DNA of 64,000 nucleotides from Alkalihalobacillus sp047302405 (GCF_047302405.1 NZ_CP154853.1:1612001-1676000); one strand, 5' to 3'. Positions 49,546 through 58,709 are shown, numbered from the stretch's first letter. A program made the numbers and translations. The notes: a model not told the origin generated them from the sequence alone.

Positions 49546-50739
49546 ATGCAAGCAAATGAAGATTCGATAAATACCATATTTACAGATGAATTTATAAATA
49601 ATCCATATCCAGTTTACGAACAATTAAGAAAAAGTGATTTTATCATAAAACTTATGTTTCCGAATGGCCAGTTTGGTTGGCTTATTAGCAGTTATGATGA
49701 TGCGGTTACTGTACTAAAGGATCCAAGATTTATTAAAGACATGACTAAAGTAGGGTATGAACACGACAGCGTTTTCTCAAAAAATATGCTTTTAGCTGAT
49801 CCGCCAGATCATCAAAGGCTTCGTGGGTTGGTACAGAAAGGCTTTACCCCACAGAGAATTGCAGGCATGAGGAGTCGTATTCAAGATATTGCAGATAAAC
49901 TACTTGAAGCTATGTCTACCAAGGATCAAATAAATCTTATCGACGATTATGCATTTCCACTACCAATAATAGTGATTAGTGAAATACTCGGCGTGCCTGC
50001 GAAAGACCAGGATAAGTTCCGAATTTGGTCCAACACTATTATTGAAGCCGTAAACAGTGAACTTAGTGAAGAAGCAAAACAGTATATGAATGAATTTATA
50101 GAGTATCTTAGAGAATGGTTTGCTATCGTTCGTAAAAATCCAGGTAATGATATGATCAGTCAGTTGGTCATTGCAGAAAATCAAGGTGATCGTTTAACTG
50201 AAGAGGAATTATACGGTGTGGTTACGTTGATGATCATTGCAGGTCATGAAACCACAGTCAACTTGATCAGCAATGGTGTACTGGCTTTATTGGAGTATAC
50301 AGATCAACGCAAATTGTTAATTGAACAACCAGACCTCATTCACGGCGCTATTGAGGAAATGCTTCGTTACGATGGTTCTGTTGAATTCAGCTCCTCTCGC
50401 TGGGCACGAGAGGATTTTGAGTTCAAAGGAAAACTAATGAAAAAGGGAGATTTAGTTATAGTTGCATTGAATTCCGCCAATCGGGATCCGAAGCAGTTTG
50501 AGGACCCCGAAATGTTCAATATTCTGAGGGAGAAAAGCAAGCATTTAGCCTTTGGACAAGGTATTCATTTCTGTCTAGGAGCTCCTCTAGCACGTTTGGA
50601 GGGTGAAATTGCAATTAACTCATTGCTGCGCTGCTATCCCCATTTCGAGCTTCAAGGAGACATAGAAGAACTGGAATGGAGACCTGGTATGATTGTTCGG
50701 GGCGTAAAGGAAATCCCGCTTTTCCTGAACCGAAATTAG
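49546..50739 (+). CDS. Cytochrome P450, CYP107-like
   Basis: 397 aa, soluble bacterial class. The start ATG at 49546 has an imperfect GAGAGGGG site. Visible motifs are I-helix AGHETT (about 231-236), ExxR in AIEEMLRYDG (about 270), and the heme Cys in FGQGIHFCLGAPLARLEGEI (about 336-355). The enzyme would hydroxylate a small hydrophobic substrate with ferredoxin/reductase partners not encoded here. It is the full copy of a pair, and lies behind the TetR cluster but without the TetR palindrome, so it may be controlled separately. Confidence 0.94.
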   Translation: MQANEDSINTIFTDEFINNPYPVYEQLRKSDFIIKLMFPNGQFGWLISSYDDAVTVLKDPRFIKDMTKVGYEHDSVFSKNMLLADPPDHQRLRGLVQKGFTPQRIAGMRSRIQDIADKLLEAMSTKDQINLIDDYAFPLPIIVISEILGVPAKDQDKFRIWSNTIIEAVNSELSEEAKQYMNEFIEYLREWFAIVRKNPGNDMISQLVIAENQGDRLTEEELYGVVTLMIIAGHETTVNLISNGVLALLEYTDQRKLLIEQPDLIHGAIEEMLRYDGSVEFSSSRWAREDFEFKGKLMKKGDLVIVALNSANRDPKQFEDPEMFNILREKSKHLAFGQGIHFCLGAPLARLEGEIAINSLLRCYPHFELQGDIEELEWRPGMIVRGVKEIPLFLNRN

Positions 50740-50788
50740 TCCAACGTTTTATTGTCCAGAGAGATGAAGACATTGATTATTTATTTTT

Positions 50789-50851
50789 GGAGTTTTCATT
50801 ACCAATTCGAGTTAATAAGCAATCTAATTCCCGGAAGTCGGAGTTTTCATC
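50789..50851 (+). repeat. Family-4 short repeat, copy 2
   Basis: GGAGTTTTCATTACCAATTC then GAGTTAATAAGCAATCTAAT and a closing CGGAGTTTTCATC. Related to 40781-40845. The gap between P450 and the aminotransferase (about 300 bp) contains nothing else that I recognise. Confidence 0.6.
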
Positions 50852-51036
50852 ACGAATTAATTTCAGACTAGTAAATGAAATCAGAAGCTAAGTAATAAAG
50901 GGTTACGCCGGTCAACGAATACCCATTTTGTAAATCAGTCTATAAATCTCGGGTTTGCCTGTAGCATCTTTCTCTATTTTATTTTAAAATGGATACGGAG
51001 ACTCATTTCAATGTATTTGAGAAGGAGAAGATTGAT

Positions 51037-52320
51037 GTGACCGAAGTAAATCAATTAAACAAAACAGAATTAGAAGAACAATTGCAGCAATTAAAAAAGA
51101 GGTATGAAACGTACAAAGAAAAAGAACTGGCGTTAGATATGTCACGCGGAAAGCCATGCCCTGAACAAGTTGACTTATCTAGACCGATGCTTGATTTAGT
51201 AACGTCAGAAGATTTACTTAAAACAGACTCAGGTGTAGATGTTCGAAACTACGGAGGTCTTGATGGTTTAGCGGAAGCAAAGGAATTTTTTGCCCCGATT
51301 TTAGGCGTACAACCAGCTGAAGTTATTATCGGTGGGAATTCAAGTTTAACGATGATGCATGATACGATTGCTAGAGCGATGCTTTTTGGGGTTGTTGATA
51401 GTGAAAAACCATGGTCAAAATTAGAAAAAGTCAAATTCATTTGCCCAAGTCCAGGCTATGACCGTCATTTTGCGATTTGTGAATTATTTGGAATCGAAAT
51501 GATTACGGTCGATTTATTAGAAGATGGTCCAGATATGGATAAAATAGAAGAACTTGTGAAAGAAGACGCGGCGATTAAAGGAATATGGTGCGTTCCTAAA
51601 TATAGCAACCCAATGGGAAATACTTTCTCAGATGAAGTCGTGACCCGTTTAGCGAAAATGGAAACAAAAGCAAATGATTTTCGGATTTTCTGGGATAACG
51701 CTTATGCCATTCATCATTTAACGCTTGTTCATGACAAGTTAGAAAATATTTACGATGCTTGTGTAGAAGCAGGGAATGAGAACCGTGTACTCCTTTTTGC
51801 TTCGACATCAAAAGTAACGTTCCCAGGTGCCGGTGTCGCAGCAATGGCCGCAAGTCCAGACAACGTGACAAAAATCAAAAGCGAATTAAGTATTCAAACG
51901 ATTGGTCCAGATAAAATGAACCAACTACGTCATGTTCGCTTTTTTGAAAAAGAAGGTTCTTTAGAAGAACATATGAAAAAACATGCTGAACTGATTAAAC
52001 CGAAGTTTGATAAAACAATCGAACTTTTTGAAAAGTTTTTAGGTGGAAAAGAAATAGCAACTTGGTTAAGCCCTGTTGGTGGTTATTTTATTAGCATTGA
52101 TACGTTAGAAGGTTGTGCGAAACAAGTGGTTGCTTTAGCAAAAGAAGCAGGCGTAACCTTAACAGGTGCAGGAGCGACGTATCCATATGGAAAAGATCCA
52201 TATGACCGTAATATTCGGATAGCCCCTACATTCCCAAGTTTAGACGAGCTAGAAGTAGCGATTGAAATTTTCTGCCTTTGTGTAGAAATTGTTTCAATCG
52301 AAAAGAAGTTAGCAGCATAA
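51037..52320 (+). CDS. Aminotransferase class I/II (AspT type)
   Basis: About 428 aa from the GTG at 51037, which follows AAGGAG; the longer frame start has no site. PLP-dependent fold: GNSSLTMMHD, the Asn-Pro region PKYSNPMGNTFS, WDNAYAIHH with the pyridine-nitrogen Asp, and the Schiff-base Lys in STSKVTFPGAG (about 265). C-terminal NIRIAPTFPS contains the carboxylate-binding Arg. The whole sequence resembles the aspartate aminotransferase family typified by Corynebacterium AspT; the B. subtilis aspB type is different. Aspartate-oxaloacetate conversion is likely but not proven. Monocistronic, with a terminator. Confidence 0.92.
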   Translation: MTEVNQLNKTELEEQLQQLKKRYETYKEKELALDMSRGKPCPEQVDLSRPMLDLVTSEDLLKTDSGVDVRNYGGLDGLAEAKEFFAPILGVQPAEVIIGGNSSLTMMHDTIARAMLFGVVDSEKPWSKLEKVKFICPSPGYDRHFAICELFGIEMITVDLLEDGPDMDKIEELVKEDAAIKGIWCVPKYSNPMGNTFSDEVVTRLAKMETKANDFRIFWDNAYAIHHLTLVHDKLENIYDACVEAGNENRVLLFASTSKVTFPGAGVAAMAASPDNVTKIKSELSIQTIGPDKMNQLRHVRFFEKEGSLEEHMKKHAELIKPKFDKTIELFEKFLGGKEIATWLSPVGGYFISIDTLEGCAKQVVALAKEAGVTLTGAGATYPYGKDPYDRNIRIAPTFPSLDELEVAIEIFCLCVEIVSIEKKLAA

Positions 52321-52331
52321 ATTTGCAAGGA

Positions 52332-52373
52332 GGCTGTTTTAAAGGCGTTATCAGCCTTTGAGACAGCTTTTTT
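52332..52373 (+). terminator. Terminator of the aminotransferase gene
   Basis: GGCTGTTTTAAAGGC pairs with GCCTTTGAGACAGC and is followed by TTTTTTT. Confidence 0.82.
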
Positions 52374-52394
52374 ATGACGGGGGGATAAGTTTAA

Positions 52395-53030
52395 ATGGAA
52401 AGGGTTATTTTCAACGATTTAATCACAACGTCACAGCAATTGCGTGAGTTTTCGGGAGAGCCTAGTGAGCTCGTCAAAAATAAAGTGCGTGATTCTTTAG
52501 ACGAACATTGCGTTCGATTTATCAAGCAATCACCATTCGTTTTAGTCGCTACATCCAATCAAGACGGGGAAAATGATGTTTCGCCACGAGGAGATGGACC
52601 AGGTTTTATAAAAGTTTTAAACAACAAACAACTGTTAATCCCTGAAAGACCTGGAAATAAACGAATGGACTCTTTAACGAATATTTTATCCAATCCTCAA
52701 ATTGGTTTACTTGTCTTAATTCCTGGACTGGGTGAAACATTAAGAATAAACGGGAAAGCTACGATTATTAGGGACTTAAACTATTTAGAAATGATGGCCG
52801 TTCGTAATAAAGTCCCAGAAATGGCTATTGCTGTGGAAGTGGAAGAATGTTTTATTCATTGTGCAAAAGCGATAAAACGTTCAAGTTTATGGAAGTCAGA
52901 AACTTGGTTTGATAAAGAAGAGTTACCTAATGCTGCAAAAGTATTAGCAGCCCATGTAAAAAAACAAGATTATACAGAAGAAAATGTAGCCAAAAGATTA
53001 AAGGAAAGTTATGAAAATCGCCTATATTAA
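52395..53030 (+). CDS. Pyridoxamine 5'-phosphate oxidase-like flavoprotein
   Basis: 211 aa of the split-barrel flavin family. Key segments are FVLVATSNQDGENDVSPRGD (about 49-68), LLIPERPGNKRMDSLTNIL and TLRINGKATIIRD, which match the PNPOx-like group sometimes called MSMEG_1061. It likely binds FMN or F420-type cofactor, in a role unrelated to true PdxH. The ATG at 52395 lies after GGGGGATAAG. Single gene between two terminators. Confidence 0.82.
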   Translation: MERVIFNDLITTSQQLREFSGEPSELVKNKVRDSLDEHCVRFIKQSPFVLVATSNQDGENDVSPRGDGPGFIKVLNNKQLLIPERPGNKRMDSLTNILSNPQIGLLVLIPGLGETLRINGKATIIRDLNYLEMMAVRNKVPEMAIAVEVEECFIHCAKAIKRSSLWKSETWFDKEELPNAAKVLAAHVKKQDYTEENVAKRLKESYENRLY

Positions 53031-53037
53031 GTACATA

Positions 53038-53079
53038 AAAACAAAGAGCATTTTATTTCGATAGGTGCTTTTTGTTTTG
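53038..53079 (+). terminator. Terminator after the flavoprotein gene
   Basis: AAAACAAAGAGCA pairs with TGCTTTTTGTTTT across a 14-nt loop. Confidence 0.65.
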
Positions 53080-53091
53080 AACGGAATAAAT

Positions 53092-53120
53092 AATTTCACG
53101 TACCATAATGTTTATAAAAA
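53092..53120 (+). repeat. Short recurrent motif, copy 3
   Basis: AATTTCACGTACCATAATGT then TTATAAAA; same motif as 18021-18048 and 26187-26213. Confidence 0.4.
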
Positions 53121-53266
53121 TTTAAACCATAAAAAAACAAAAACATTAAACTAATTCTATAAATCTAGCAACATGACTAGAAAAACAAACAAACATTCGC
53201 TACAATAAAAGCATTATAAAGAATATCTTTGATACGTCAATCGATAGTTAGAAAGAATGACAGGAA

Positions 53267-55561
53267 GTGGTGAATCTTTTGTTTAAACAAACATTAGAGG
53301 AATTAATTAAGAACTTAAAAGAACACGAAGGCTTTAAAGAACAAATTGCTTATTGGCATCAAATCGAAGGAAAAGAAGCGAAAACAATCGCTTTTACAGA
53401 ATTAATAGATGAAAGAATTCAAAAGGCCTTAATCAATCGTGGAATTTCCGAATTGTATACACACCAATCTTCTGCCTTTGAATACGCATCACGTAATGAA
53501 CATTTTGTCGCAGTCACACCAACAGCCTCTGGAAAAACCCTTTGTTATAATCTTCCGGTCTTACAACAAATTTTGAAAAAGGAAGAAAGTCGTGCTCTTT
53601 ATTTGTTTCCAACAAAAGCATTAGCCCAAGACCAAAAAAGTGAATTAAATGAACTAATAGAAGAAATGGGTGTAGCTGTGAAATGTTTTACTTATGATGG
53701 TGATACGGCACCTAATATTCGTCAAGCTGTTCGAAAAGCAGGACATGTCGTCATGACTAATCCAGATATGCTCCATTCGGCTATTTTGCCCCATCATACA
53801 AAATGGGTTTCTTTTTTTGAGAACTTAAAATATGTCATTATAGATGAATTACATACGTATCGTGGCGTATTTGGTAGTCATGTTGCCAACGTCATTCGTC
53901 GTTTGAAAAGAATTGCGAACTATTATGGAAGTAATCCAGTGTTTATCATGACATCGGCCACAATTGCCAATCCAAAGGAATTAGGGGAAACGCTTATTGG
54001 AGAGAAGGTGAGGCTCGTTAACAATAACGGGGCTCCGCGTGGTAAAAAACATTTTCTTTTCTATAATCCACCAATTGTAAATCAAGCATTAAATATTAGA
54101 AAAAGTTCTACATTTGAAGTGAATTCGTTGGCAAAACATTTTCTAGAAAATAAAATTCAAACGATAATTTTTGCAAAATCAAGAGTTCGTGTTGAATTGA
54201 TTCTTAGCCATTTGCAGCAATTAACACAAAAAGAGCTCGGACCGAAATCGATTCGTGGTTATCGCGGGGGCTATTTGCCAAAACAAAGACGGGAGATTGA
54301 ACAAGGATTACGGAATGGAGACATTATTGGTGTCGTCAGCACAAATGCTCTTGAATTAGGGGTCGATATTGGCCAATTACAAGTTTGTATTATGAATGGC
54401 TATCCAGGTTCCATAGCGAGTGCTTGGCAGCAAGCTGGTCGAGCGGGGAGAAGACATACAGAGTCGCTTATTATTATGGTGGCCAATTCAAACCCGATTG
54501 ATCAATATGTTATTTCGAATCCTGATTACTTTTTTGAGCGTTCACCCGAATCAGCCAGACTTAACCCGGACAATTTGATTATATTGGTTGACCATATTAA
54601 ATGTGCGGCTTATGAACTTCCTTTTAAAAAAGGGGAAACATTTGATGGGGTTGAAACCCAGGAGATCCTTGAATTTTTAGCAGAAGAGCAAGTGTTACAT
54701 CAAAGAGTTGATAAATGGTATTGGATGAATGATGCTTTTCCAGCACACGGAATTAGTCTCCGTTCAGCTTCCCAAGAAAATGTCATAATTATTGATCAAT
54801 CTGAACAAGCCAAGCCGAACGTTATTGGGGAGATGGATCGTTTTAGTGCGATGACTCTTCTCCATGATGAAGCGATTTATTTACATCAAGGTATTCAATA
54901 TCAAGTCGAATACTTAGATTGGGAAGAGAAAAAAGCCTTTGTTCGTCAAGTTGGTGTGGAATACTTTACCGATGCGAATTTAGCTGTCAATCTTAAAGTA
55001 TTAGAAGAGGATGAAACGAAAAAAGAAGACTATGCCAGCCTTTCTTTTGGAGATGTGATGGTCAACGCCAAAGCGACGATTTTTAAAAAGATTAAGCTAA
55101 CAACTTTTGAAAACATCGGATCTGGCCCCATTCATTTACCAGAAGAAGAGCTTCATACAAATGCCATGTGGTTAAGTTTCTCTGTGCAGCTGCTAGAAAA
55201 ATACGGAGAAGATCTACTTGAACAAGCGCTTATGGGTTTAGCGAACGTTTTTCAACATGTTGCCCCAGTATTCGTTATGTGTGATCGTTCTGATTTACAT
55301 GTCATTCCACAAGTTAAAGCAGACCACTCAGAATTGCCGACCATTTTTATGTATGACCGTTACCCAGGTGGTATTGGACTTGCGAAAGAGGTATATAAAA
55401 AAATCGACTTTATCTTAGAACAAGTGAAGTCATTAATTGAGCTTTGCCCATGTGAAGCTGGTTGTCCCGCGTGTGTTGGGGCTTCTAATACGAATAGCCA
55501 CAATTCAAAACGAGTCGTCTTGTCATTAATTCATGAACTTGAAAAATCCAAAGGTATGTGA
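53267..55561 (+). CDS. mrfA: DEAD/DEAH-box helicase MrfA (YprA)
   Basis: Up to 764 aa; B. subtilis YprA has about 749. In that species MrfA and MrfB repair mitomycin C-induced damage in a pathway independent of UvrABC. Helicase motifs include TPTASGKTLCYN (about 84-95), the Walker B variant VIIDELHTYRG, SATIANPKE and the final QAGRAGRRHTES. The C-terminal region has the metal-binding cysteines in CPCEAGCPACVGASNTNSHN. The start is uncertain: a GTG pair at 53267/53270 or the TTG at 53279, better placed behind AGGAAGTGG. Overlaps mrfB, forming the conserved operon. Confidence 0.95.
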   Translation: MVNLLFKQTLEELIKNLKEHEGFKEQIAYWHQIEGKEAKTIAFTELIDERIQKALINRGISELYTHQSSAFEYASRNEHFVAVTPTASGKTLCYNLPVLQQILKKEESRALYLFPTKALAQDQKSELNELIEEMGVAVKCFTYDGDTAPNIRQAVRKAGHVVMTNPDMLHSAILPHHTKWVSFFENLKYVIIDELHTYRGVFGSHVANVIRRLKRIANYYGSNPVFIMTSATIANPKELGETLIGEKVRLVNNNGAPRGKKHFLFYNPPIVNQALNIRKSSTFEVNSLAKHFLENKIQTIIFAKSRVRVELILSHLQQLTQKELGPKSIRGYRGGYLPKQRREIEQGLRNGDIIGVVSTNALELGVDIGQLQVCIMNGYPGSIASAWQQAGRAGRRHTESLIIMVANSNPIDQYVISNPDYFFERSPESARLNPDNLIILVDHIKCAAYELPFKKGETFDGVETQEILEFLAEEQVLHQRVDKWYWMNDAFPAHGISLRSASQENVIIIDQSEQAKPNVIGEMDRFSAMTLLHDEAIYLHQGIQYQVEYLDWEEKKAFVRQVGVEYFTDANLAVNLKVLEEDETKKEDYASLSFGDVMVNAKATIFKKIKLTTFENIGSGPIHLPEEELHTNAMWLSFSVQLLEKYGEDLLEQALMGLANVFQHVAPVFVMCDRSDLHVIPQVKADHSELPTIFMYDRYPGGIGLAKEVYKKIDFILEQVKSLIELCPCEAGCPACVGASNTNSHNSKRVVLSLIHELEKSKGM

Positions 55562-56865
55562 TGACCGTGTTAAAAAATAAATTAAACAGGATGAAATCTC
55601 ATCTTAGCTTAAACGAATCATTAACGTCAGCTGACAAACAGTCAGTGCTCGAATCACCTATTACCGAACATTCTCTGCCTTCTCAAAACGAACAAGACTT
55701 ATTTGGAAAATGGGAAAAGCTTGGAGCAAAGCCATACTGGTTTGACGGTCAGCATATTTTTATTAGGGAGACTGTTTATCCAATTGAACGACAACATGGA
55801 CTTTACCCTTTTTCTGATTTAGAAAAAGCGCTCACGCAATGGAATCAATTTAACACACCGCACCCACTTTCAAGTGCCGATACGGACATAGAAAACCTAC
55901 TCTTTTTTGATACAGAGACGACAGGGTTAAGTAGTGGTGCGGGCCATTCGATTTTTTTGCTTGGGTTTAGTCAAGTGATTGGTTCCAATGTAATTGTCAA
56001 GCAGTATATTTTACCTGGACCAGAAGCAGAAGTAGCCTTTTATCATTATTTTTTACATGATCTTGGTTCAAATAAAAAGCTTGTTACTTATAATGGAAAA
56101 GCTTTTGATTGGCCAAAAGTAAAAACGAGACATACTTTTGTTCGAGAACAAGTTCCTATGCTTCCTAAAGTCGGTCATTTTGATTTACTACATGCGGCCA
56201 GAAGGTTATGGAAAGATAGCCTTCCATCTTGTAAATTAGCGATTATTGAAGAAGAAATTCTTGATTTAAAAAGAGAGCAAGACACTCCTGGTTATTTAGC
56301 TCCTATGATGTATTTTGATTATTTAAATGAACAAGATCCGCTCTATTTAGAAGGGATTATTGGACATCATGAACGAGATGTTTTAAGTTTAATTACTTTG
56401 TATATTCATTTAAGTAACTTAATTACATCTCCAGATAAGAGCACGATTCAAAACAAGGAAGAGTACGAAATAGCGAGGTGGTTCGCATACATTGGGAACA
56501 ATGAACGGTCAGCCGAAATGTTTTGGCAATTGAGCCAAAGGGAAGAGGATATTCATCTTGCAAAGGCAAGCTTGTATCAGTATGGACTTATCCAGAAAAA
56601 GCAAAAAAATGAACGATCAGCACTAAAGTGTTTCCTCGCTTTAATTGACTTTAAACCTTATCAAATCGATTGCCTAATCGAAGCAGCTAAATTAAAGGAG
56701 CGATTTGAGAAGGATGTACAAGGGGCTTTAACACTTACCAATCAAGCATTGAAGGTATTAGAAGAAAAAAGTTTTATATCTAACCAAAAAATAAGTAAAT
56801 TAATAATGGAACTGCAAAAAAGAAAACAAAGGTTGGAAATAAAATTATTAAAGGGAAAAAATTAA
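55561..56865 (+). CDS. mrfB: Exonuclease-like protein MrfB (YprB)
   Basis: About 434 aa. An RNase H-like DEDDh exonuclease domain has FFDTETTGLSSGAGHSIFLL (Asp/Glu about 116-118), LVTYNGKAFDWPKVK and the closing HHERDVLSLITL. The C-terminal part (about 300-420) is helical, TPR-like. MrfB acts as a 5'-3' exonuclease downstream of MrfA. The ATG at 55561 overlaps the mrfA stop in TGATG; a GTG three bases upstream is an alternative. Confidence 0.94.
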   Translation: MTVLKNKLNRMKSHLSLNESLTSADKQSVLESPITEHSLPSQNEQDLFGKWEKLGAKPYWFDGQHIFIRETVYPIERQHGLYPFSDLEKALTQWNQFNTPHPLSSADTDIENLLFFDTETTGLSSGAGHSIFLLGFSQVIGSNVIVKQYILPGPEAEVAFYHYFLHDLGSNKKLVTYNGKAFDWPKVKTRHTFVREQVPMLPKVGHFDLLHAARRLWKDSLPSCKLAIIEEEILDLKREQDTPGYLAPMMYFDYLNEQDPLYLEGIIGHHERDVLSLITLYIHLSNLITSPDKSTIQNKEEYEIARWFAYIGNNERSAEMFWQLSQREEDIHLAKASLYQYGLIQKKQKNERSALKCFLALIDFKPYQIDCLIEAAKLKERFEKDVQGALTLTNQALKVLEEKSFISNQKISKLIMELQKRKQRLEIKLLKGKN

Positions 56866-56897
56866 AATATTTCCGAGGAACGTCATTAGGACGACGA

Positions 56898-57023
56898 TTA
56901 TTTCCCGAGCAAGCGCATAAAATGAGGATTGTCTACAAAATCCAACAGATTTAAAAGGCGGTTATTGTCTGTTTTTGTCTGCTCATCTGGCTGTTTGTCA
57001 TCTTGTGTTAAGAGCGAGAACAT
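56898..57023 (-). CDS. Possible 41-aa peptide gene
   Basis: Translation MFSLLTQDDKQPDEQTKTDN then NRLLNLLDFVDNPHFMRLLG K. The C-terminal helix looks protein-like. Against it, no ribosome site precedes the ATG, and it lies in the 300-bp gap between mrfB and the coat gene. A start further upstream is blocked by a stop codon. Family unknown. Confidence 0.3.
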   Translation of the reverse strand: MFSLLTQDDKQPDEQTKTDNNRLLNLLDFVDNPHFMRLLGK

Positions 57024-57104
57024 TATTTACATTTTTGCTAATGGTTTTATACCCATTTAGATTGTTTTGGTAAGTTTCTACCTAGAAATAGACGAAACAA
57101 CTAG

Positions 57105-57133
57105 TACAACTAATTGGCTTTCATCATAGTTTA
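57105..57133 (+). promoter_or_regulatory. Sigma-K-like promoter of the coat gene
   Basis: TACA, 16 bases, CATAGTTTA matches the mother-cell sigma-K pattern (mACm, 16-17, gCATAnnnTA). It is 33 bp before the ATG. Confidence 0.6.
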
Positions 57134-57165
57134 TTAGTGACTCAAATAAAAAGGAGGAATTAATA

Positions 57166-57558
57166 ATGATGAATCATCATTGTCACAAACCAGCAAATGT
57201 ATGTCAGAAGCCAACAACTACACAAGTAATGCCAGCGGTGGTGCACCCAACGCAACAAAACATCGTTCAAAAAACTTGTGAATATATCGTACCAGAAGTT
57301 CATCCAACACACACAACAAATGTTACAAACCATGTTTATAAACATGTGCATAGCTTCCCACATACGACTTCACAACAACAAACTGTTACAAACCAACAAT
57401 TTGTAGGTGGTCCAAGTGCTCCAGTAGCAGGTGCTATGTCTCCTGGTTTTGGTGGTCCAGTAGCAGGTGCTATGTCTCCTGGTTTCGGTGGTCCAGTTGC
57501 AGGCTTTGGCCCTCAGTGGGGACATAAGCACGGTGGCGGTTGCGGCTGTAATCGCTAA
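57166..57558 (+). CDS. Inner spore coat protein, CotD-like
   Basis: 130 aa; B. subtilis CotD is about 75 aa. The family signature is present: VHPTQQN..., TCEYIVPEVHPTHTTNVTNH then VYKHVHSFPHT, rich in His. The extra C-terminus has a perfect tandem repeat of GGPVAGAMSPGF followed by GGPVAGF, and ends with a Cys-containing tail (GGGCGCNR). Cross-linking through Cys/His/Gln in the coat is plausible. The ATG at 57166 follows AAAGGAGG. A sigma-K-like promoter suggests late mother-cell expression. Longer than usual owing to the repeat. Confidence 0.88.
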   Translation: MMNHHCHKPANVCQKPTTTQVMPAVVHPTQQNIVQKTCEYIVPEVHPTHTTNVTNHVYKHVHSFPHTTSQQQTVTNQQFVGGPSAPVAGAMSPGFGGPVAGAMSPGFGGPVAGFGPQWGHKHGGGCGCNR

Positions 57559-57610
57559 AGGATAACGAACTTATTTACAGCAAACGGTAAGGCTCGTTTG
57601 TCTTCAGTCA

Positions 57611-57644
57611 AAGAAGTGGGCAATAAGCCCGCTTCTTCCCTTTT
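57611..57644 (+). terminator. Terminator after the coat gene
   Basis: GAAGTGGGC, 5 nt, GCCCGCTTC then TTCCCTTTT. Confidence 0.7.
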
Positions 57645-57659
57645 AAAGGAGGCATGATT

Positions 57660-58217
57660 TTGATAAAAACAGTTGCCGTTACTGGCTACAAAGCATTTGA
57701 ATTAGGTATTTTTGATCAAAAGCATATTGGGATTACATATATAAGAAAGGCATTTAGGCATAGACTCCTTTCTTTAATAGAGGAAGGGCTTGAATGGGTC
57801 ATTATAAGCGGACAGCTCGGTGTTGAGCTTTGGGTCGCTGAAGAGGTATTCGCCTTGAAAGAAGAGAGTCCACACCTCAAACTTGCGGTATTGACTCCTT
57901 TTTTAGAACAAGAGTCAGGGTGGAAGGAAGCGACACAATCCTATTATCGCGAAATTATCGCCAAAGCGGATTTTGTGGATAGTATTACGAAGCGTCCATA
58001 TGAAAGTCCACACCAACTCAAACAAAAAAACGAATTTATTATTCAAAAAGTTGAAGGATTAATCGTCTTATATGACGAAGAAAAACAAGGCTCCCCAAAA
58101 TATTATTTAGAGGCAGCAAAGCGAGAAAGAGAAAAAAGAGAGTTTTACCTTTCTGTGATAACCCCAGATGATTTAAATGTAATCATAGAAGATGAACAAT
58201 ATAATTCAGAACAATAA
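57660..58217 (+). CDS. ypsA: YpsA, DUF1273/SLOG-family protein
   Basis: 185 aa from the TTG at 57660, spaced 8 from AAAGGAGG; the ATG six bases upstream is too close. The fold has VAVTGYKAFELGIF at the start, GLEWVIISGQLGVELWVAEE (about 47-66) and RPYESPHQLKQKNEFII. YpsA is a Rossmann-like SLOG protein, genetically linked to cell division in B. subtilis and staphylococci, where it is encoded beside gpsB as here. Probable role is nucleotide or ligand sensing. Confidence 0.94.
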   Translation: MIKTVAVTGYKAFELGIFDQKHIGITYIRKAFRHRLLSLIEEGLEWVIISGQLGVELWVAEEVFALKEESPHLKLAVLTPFLEQESGWKEATQSYYREIIAKADFVDSITKRPYESPHQLKQKNEFIIQKVEGLIVLYDEEKQGSPKYYLEAAKREREKREFYLSVITPDDLNVIIEDEQYNSEQ

Positions 58218-58332
58218 CAAAAAAATGATAAAAAACCTCTTAATTTAAATTAAAATGGAGATTTCAAATTGACATTCTAGATAAGTTTTGAAAAAATATA
58301 ACTATTAATGTATTTCCTAGGGGTGGATGACT

Positions 58333-58644
58333 TTGAGTAGTAATGAAATTCGTTTTACAGCAAATGAGATTTTAAATAAAGATTTTAAATCTAGCATGCG
58401 TGGTTACAATCAAGATGAGGTTGACAAGTTTTTAGATTCGATTATTCAAGATTATGAAGCATTTCAAACGATTATCGAGCGCTTAGAAAAAGAAAATGCG
58501 CAATTAAAAATGCAAGTAAAAACAGCCAGTGAAAGACCGACAAGACAAGCGACAACACCATCTGTCGGAAGTACTAATTACGATATTTTACAAAGACTTT
58601 CTAATTTAGAAAAAGAGGTCTTTGGAAGTAAATTATACGAATAA
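58333..58644 (+). CDS. gpsB: Cell division regulator GpsB
   Basis: 103 aa from the TTG at 58333, 7-8 bases after AGGGGTGG; an ATG at 58327 is too close. The N-terminal DivIVA-like domain (FTANEILNKDFKSSMRGYNQ DEVDKFLDSIIQDYEAF) carries the membrane and PBP-binding residues, followed by a coiled coil, a variable linker (about 60-80) and the C-terminal trimerisation helix YDILQRLSNLEKEVFG. GpsB shuttles PBP1 between elongation and division sites. Located 109 bp after ypsA. Confidence 0.96.
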   Translation: MSSNEIRFTANEILNKDFKSSMRGYNQDEVDKFLDSIIQDYEAFQTIIERLEKENAQLKMQVKTASERPTRQATTPSVGSTNYDILQRLSNLEKEVFGSKLYE

Positions 58645-58652
58645 GCTTGTTA

Positions 58653-58682
58653 AAGAAGAAGAGATCCTAATCTCTTTTTCTT
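58653..58682 (+). terminator. Terminator after gpsB
   Basis: AAGAAGAAGAGAT pairs with ATCTCTTTTTCTT (one G-U) around CCTA, the last T-rich bases serving as the tail. Confidence 0.7.
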
Positions 58683-58709
58683 ATTTTATTTTGAAAAGGG
58701 GAAATTCTT

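Noticed and set aside
53200..53266. LexA box before mrfA
   Set aside because: Only CAAACATTCG-like half-matches are present; no CGAAC-N4-GTTCG palindrome.
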